Shown: one piece after another, positions 32,001 to 33,013 of the stretch
How positions within the stretch are numbered: position 1 is the stretch's first letter
Layout of the letters: each line of letters opens with the position of its first letter
Assembly: GCA_947166135.1 (NCBI GenBank)
Contig: CAMVDB010000020.1
Location: forward strand, 1-33,013
Source: an uncultured Clostridia bacterium
GTDB taxonomy: Bacteria > Bacillota > Clostridia > Oscillospirales > Acutalibacteraceae
Direction of reading: 5' to 3'
DNA: 33,013 nt
Notes under the pieces: model-generated
What the model saw: only the letters and a program-made list of their open reading frames with translations
Told to the model about the DNA's origin: nothing
The model's database searches: none
Program-made: the position numbers and the translations under genes

Positions 32001-32296
32001 CCGGCGTAGTGGACGCCGTCCTTTAAGTTATACTGGTTATTCCAGCTGGCAGCATAACTGCCGTCAGTACCCAGGTCACCGTTGTGGCCGTTAGGCATCA
32101 TGAAATAAACAGTCTGGGTTTCGTCAGCACCAAATGCCATCTCTTCCATGACTTCGTCGATGGAGAATGCGATGTCATCAACAACATTGTAAGCTAAAAC
32201 AGTGCCGTCATCCTTATAGGAGATCGCGCTGAAACCTACGGTTGTCAGAGAGAGAACTAACATTAATGCTAACAGTACGCTAATAAACTTTCTCAT
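29054..32296 (-). CDS. Secreted multi-module starch-binding dockerin protein with duplicated X25-like pair
   Basis: A 1080-residue exported protein, signal peptide 1-24. Order: the CBM26-like/NCCNP module (25-282, with DWPGYRAEL, IIWDNGVDGG and EENCCNPAHF), a PTEAP linker, an X25-like pair (about 325-545), a linker, another beta-module (about 590-745, KTYYLIGHIESFGGDHWD), a linker, an X25-like pair identical to the first (about 775-998), and a dockerin (1005-1080: GDANNDGEVDDLDVVLIKR; GDVDGNGEVDICDATFIQR). In each pair the units read TYIAAGVDNVFGTNWNG...FKVVKNGTTWIGDE and VTVVGNG...GVYEY-like IYEYEYTF...EFKFAINDSWTHSFG, the plan of pullulanase X25/SusE-type starch-binding domains. No catalytic domain is seen. 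It most resembles non-catalytic starch-adherence proteins such as Sas20. Strong AAGGAGG ribosome site. Confidence 0.83.
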   Translation of the reverse strand: MRKFISVLLALMLVLSLTTVGFSAISYKDDGTVLAYNVVDDIAFSIDEVMEEMAFGADETQTVYFMMPNGHNGDLGTDGSYAASWNNQYNLKDGVHYAGIYFWQGPAEYVPGGATGYNATHTKGVNERDWPGYRAELVDPDQNIFKATVHLDTTMIIWDNGVDGGQPETMPEDPEDIYYKAAQTVNINAEGCDADDDEHPTLPEGSPDDGWSYNGCIFIVDPDQIEINEYSGKQTCGGNWYYYYGDGCYGMYSTESDSFVSLEENCCNPAHFDESGAHVGYVPVEPTEAVVPTEAPTEAPVPTEAPTEAVVPTEAPTEAPQPEDTYIAAGVDNVFGTNWNGNDVNNTLTKGENGVYSKTYTVDGAINDIQFKVVKNGTTWIGDETGQNVTFNTTGAGEFTVYCDGTKAWVEGEIVSFATDLDVESVTVVGNGASDGDGWLNNITWGVDAGENHMTETSDGIYEYEYTFGAYDTEAPEFKFAINDSWTHSFGLDDTVTLVNGEPVNAIYNGQTNLKIEGITPGTTISMVLDMTGFDFATKTGAKMTITWEAPAEPTEAPTEAPVPTEAPTEAIVPTEAPTEAPTETPVDPPKPKTYYLIGHIESFGGDHWDPYSPLELTKVNDTDELYVIKNIELKKAELGVDQFGNPIKNSDPAGPEIIGDCFKVGLSSKRGNTVSTYYPDGVDNNRTVPADGVYNIYFRPNGDGDPAEGWQKIYTESDPEGNPAAHGATVGGYMFKIILASEDVDVQPTEAPTEAPVPTEAPTEAPTEAPQPEDTYIAAGVDNVFGTNWNGNDVNNTLTKGENGVYSKTYTVDGAINDIQFKVVKNGTTWIGDETGQNVTFNTTGAGEFTVYCDGTKAWVEGEIVSFATDLDVESVTVVGNGASDGDGWLNNITWGVDAGENHMTETSDGIYEYEYTFGAYDTEAPEFKFAINDSWTHSFGLDDTVTLVNGEPVNAIYNGQTNLKIEGITPGTTISMVLDMTGFDFATKTGAKMTITWGSDEPVEGYKLGDANNDGEVDDLDVVLIKRYDAMFDVDDEFIMQGDVDGNGEVDICDATFIQRWMADIPVKYAIGELVELN
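29321..30001. repeat. Perfect 681-bp direct repeat, copy 1 (C-terminal module pair)
   Basis: Comparing base by base with 30674-31354 (offset 1353), I see no difference over 681 bases, including synonymous positions; identity degrades just outside (two changes within about 20 bases before it, and one at the base after it). It encodes about 227 residues of the X25-like pair of the 1080-residue dockerin protein. Confidence 0.9.
30674..31354. repeat. Perfect 681-bp direct repeat, copy 2 (N-terminal module pair)
   Basis: The partner of 29321-30001. It codes residues of about 315-541. The two copies are separated by a 672-base segment carrying a different starch-binding-like module and two linkers, so recombination between them would delete exactly 451 codons in frame. 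Confidence 0.9.
31340..31445. repeat. In-gene array encoding PTEAP linker
   Basis: Short imperfect repeats encode PTEA/PTEAP/PTEAV linkers in the 1080-residue protein. Similar arrays lie at about 30541-30640 and 29985-30050 in the same gene and about 26860-26950 in the 789-residue gene. These are flexible inter-module linkers, not CRISPR repeats. Confidence 0.8.
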
Positions 32297-32332
32297 AATT
32301 TCCTCCTTATAATTATTTTATTGCGTAGCTTA

Positions 32333-32361
32333 ATCATAACACATAATTTTGCAAGTTTCAA
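32333..32361 (-). promoter_or_regulatory. Promoter of the 1080-residue dockerin gene
   Basis: On the minus strand: TTGAAA (32356-32361), 17-base spacer, TATGAT (32333-32338), then a leader of about 35 bases to the ATG. The spacer starts CTTG and ends TATGTGT, matching the promoter at 28807-28835. Confidence 0.78.
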
Positions 32362-32635
32362 TAATAAATTTATTCGAATGGAGAAAAATTTATTGAACTT
32401 TCGGACAGGCGGCGAAAGGGCGGGAAGAAAGTTCGCAATTCTCATGATGATTCGTTCACATATTTATGCGTTTTACCGAAAGCCCCGTTATTTCGCATAA
32501 AAGAAAGGTCGAATTTTAGTGCTCTTTCACCAAGAGGAAGTTTATGGAAGCCGAAAAAGAAAGAGCATAGCAACCGAATTCTCTCGTTTTTTCGTAAACA
32601 TTAACTCTTTTTGATCGGTTGGGGTTGCCGCGAAA

Positions 32636-32700
32636 GCCTCCCTTTGGTAAAGGGAGGTGGGTCGGAACTTGTTCCGACTCGGAGGGATTGCATAAATTGA
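32636..32700 (+). repeat. Palindromic dispersed repeat, copy 1
   Basis: Order: GCCTCCCTTTGGTAAAGGGAGG hairpin unit, a variable hairpin (GTCGGAAC...GTTCCGAC), then GAGGGATTGCATAAATTGA. This organisation (CTCCCTTTGGTAAAGGGAG, variable stem, GAGGGATTG) is one I have often seen scattered between genes in gut Clostridia. Its spurious short open frames should not be annotated. Confidence 0.75.
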
Positions 32701-32845
32701 CCGACCGAAGGGAGAAACCTTCATATTACCTCGGTGCTGATCGCCAACGTAGATGAGAATGCAACAGCGCTCCAAGAGCAAAGCGATTGGCTAAGCGCCA
32801 CTGCCTTTCCCAAAGGAAGGCTTTGTAATCGGTTGGTCGCTTTGC

Positions 32846-32902
32846 TCCATTTATACAATCCCTCACCCGCTCCCGCGGGAGCTCCCTTTACCAAAGGGAG
32901 CC
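32846..32902 (-). repeat. Palindromic dispersed repeat, copy 2 (inverted)
   Basis: Read on the minus strand it is GGCTCCCTTTGGTAAAGGGAGC, a variable hairpin CTCCCGCGGGAG, and GAGGGATTGTATAAATGGA. The outer blocks match copy 1 while the middle stem differs, as expected for a family with conserved ends and a variable stem. The two copies face each other. Confidence 0.75.
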
Positions 32903-32960
32903 TCTGCTCTTCGTAATGACTATTATAAAATAATGATTAAAAAAACAACCCCCTGCCATA

Positions 32961-33013
32961 CCAATATCATTAAGATAAGGCACTAATAAGAAATACCTCG
33001 TACCAAAATTGAA
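32961..33013. mobile_element. Insertion-sequence end truncated by the window edge (right)
   Basis: Starts with CCAATATCATTAAGATAAG (32961-32979), the inverse complement of 37-55, then continues GCACTAATAAG, unlike the left-hand interior. Best explained as the other end of the same kind of insertion sequence, present as a second copy at this contig edge. Confidence 0.6.

Larger units (their letters stand above)
32297..33013. other. Long non-coding region rich in palindromic repeats
   Basis: About 660 bases without a supportable gene. From left: the promoter of the 1080-residue gene, an AT-rich stretch with a 9-base inverted repeat (32520-32528 with 32559-32567), two inverted copies of a palindromic dispersed repeat (32636-32700 and 32846-32902), a smaller palindrome near 32802-32824 between them, and the insertion-sequence end. 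Confidence 0.65.

Noticed and set aside
30473..32026. Long open frame (517 codons) antisense to the 1080-residue dockerin gene, with GSLGGSLG runs
   Set aside because: The Gly/Ser/Leu repeats are the reverse reading of the PTEAP linkers, and the frame contains a copy of the 681-base duplication simply because it is the mirror strand.
32542..32916. Short open frames in the right-hand repeat region
   Set aside because: They are made of the palindromic dispersed repeats, which commonly give such spurious frames.

Overview
The window looks like a chromosomal contig from a gut or rumen Firmicute of the Ruminococcaceae/Oscillospiraceae, most like Ruminococcus bromii and relatives. The evidence is four secreted proteins ending in type I dockerins, starch-binding modules of the CBM26, CBM74 and X25-like kinds, Thr/Pro/Glu/Ala linkers, strong AGGAGG ribosome binding sites, and consensus housekeeping promoters with 17-base spacers. 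Base composition is moderately GC-rich, higher than I would expect for R. bromii itself, so a related species is likely. All family assignments are by eye; no database was searched.

Layout. (1) 1-1797: an insertion-sequence end cuts into a glutamate-cysteine ligase gene, followed by a MalY/PatB-type cystathionine beta-lyase. (2) 1934-12922, minus strand: a tight five-gene operon running NRPS, MATE exporter fused to an RsbW-like ATPase, SpoIIE-type phosphatase also fused to an RsbW-like ATPase, CapA-like metallophosphatase, and STAS anti-anti-sigma protein. The NRPS order is A-T-C-A-T-reductase, predicting release of a peptide-like aldehyde. Its first adenylation domain lacks the Asp that binds an alpha-amino group. 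(3) 13314-15281, minus: a Sas6-like resistant-starch-binding protein (CBM26, Ig-like, CBM74, dockerin). (4) 15490-21360: housekeeping genes, namely a small conserved protein, an RlmA-type rRNA methyltransferase, a membrane acyltransferase, a nucleosidase-family protein, fumarase, malic enzyme and a small unknown protein. (5) 21594-23543, plus: an MFS-like transporter and two small membrane proteins. (6) 23599-32296, minus: three more dockerin proteins. One has four tandem cohesin-like repeats (candidate scaffoldin). Two share a novel N-terminal CBM26-like module with a Cys-Cys motif, and one of these carries a 681-base perfect internal duplication of a starch-binding module pair. (7) 32297-33013: non-coding, with two inverted copies of a palindromic dispersed repeat and then the opposite end of the same insertion sequence that begins the window.

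How it fits together. The dockerin proteins look like non-catalytic starch-capture or scaffold parts of an amylosome. The NRPS operon looks like a self-regulated secondary-metabolite system: the STAS protein is the obvious phospho-switch, the soluble phosphatase module would dephosphorylate it, and the RsbW-like ATPase domains, one physically attached to the presumed exporter, would phosphorylate or bind it. No sigma factor or free anti-sigma factor is visible here, so the output of the switch is unknown. This operon is the best candidate in the window for an undescribed system.
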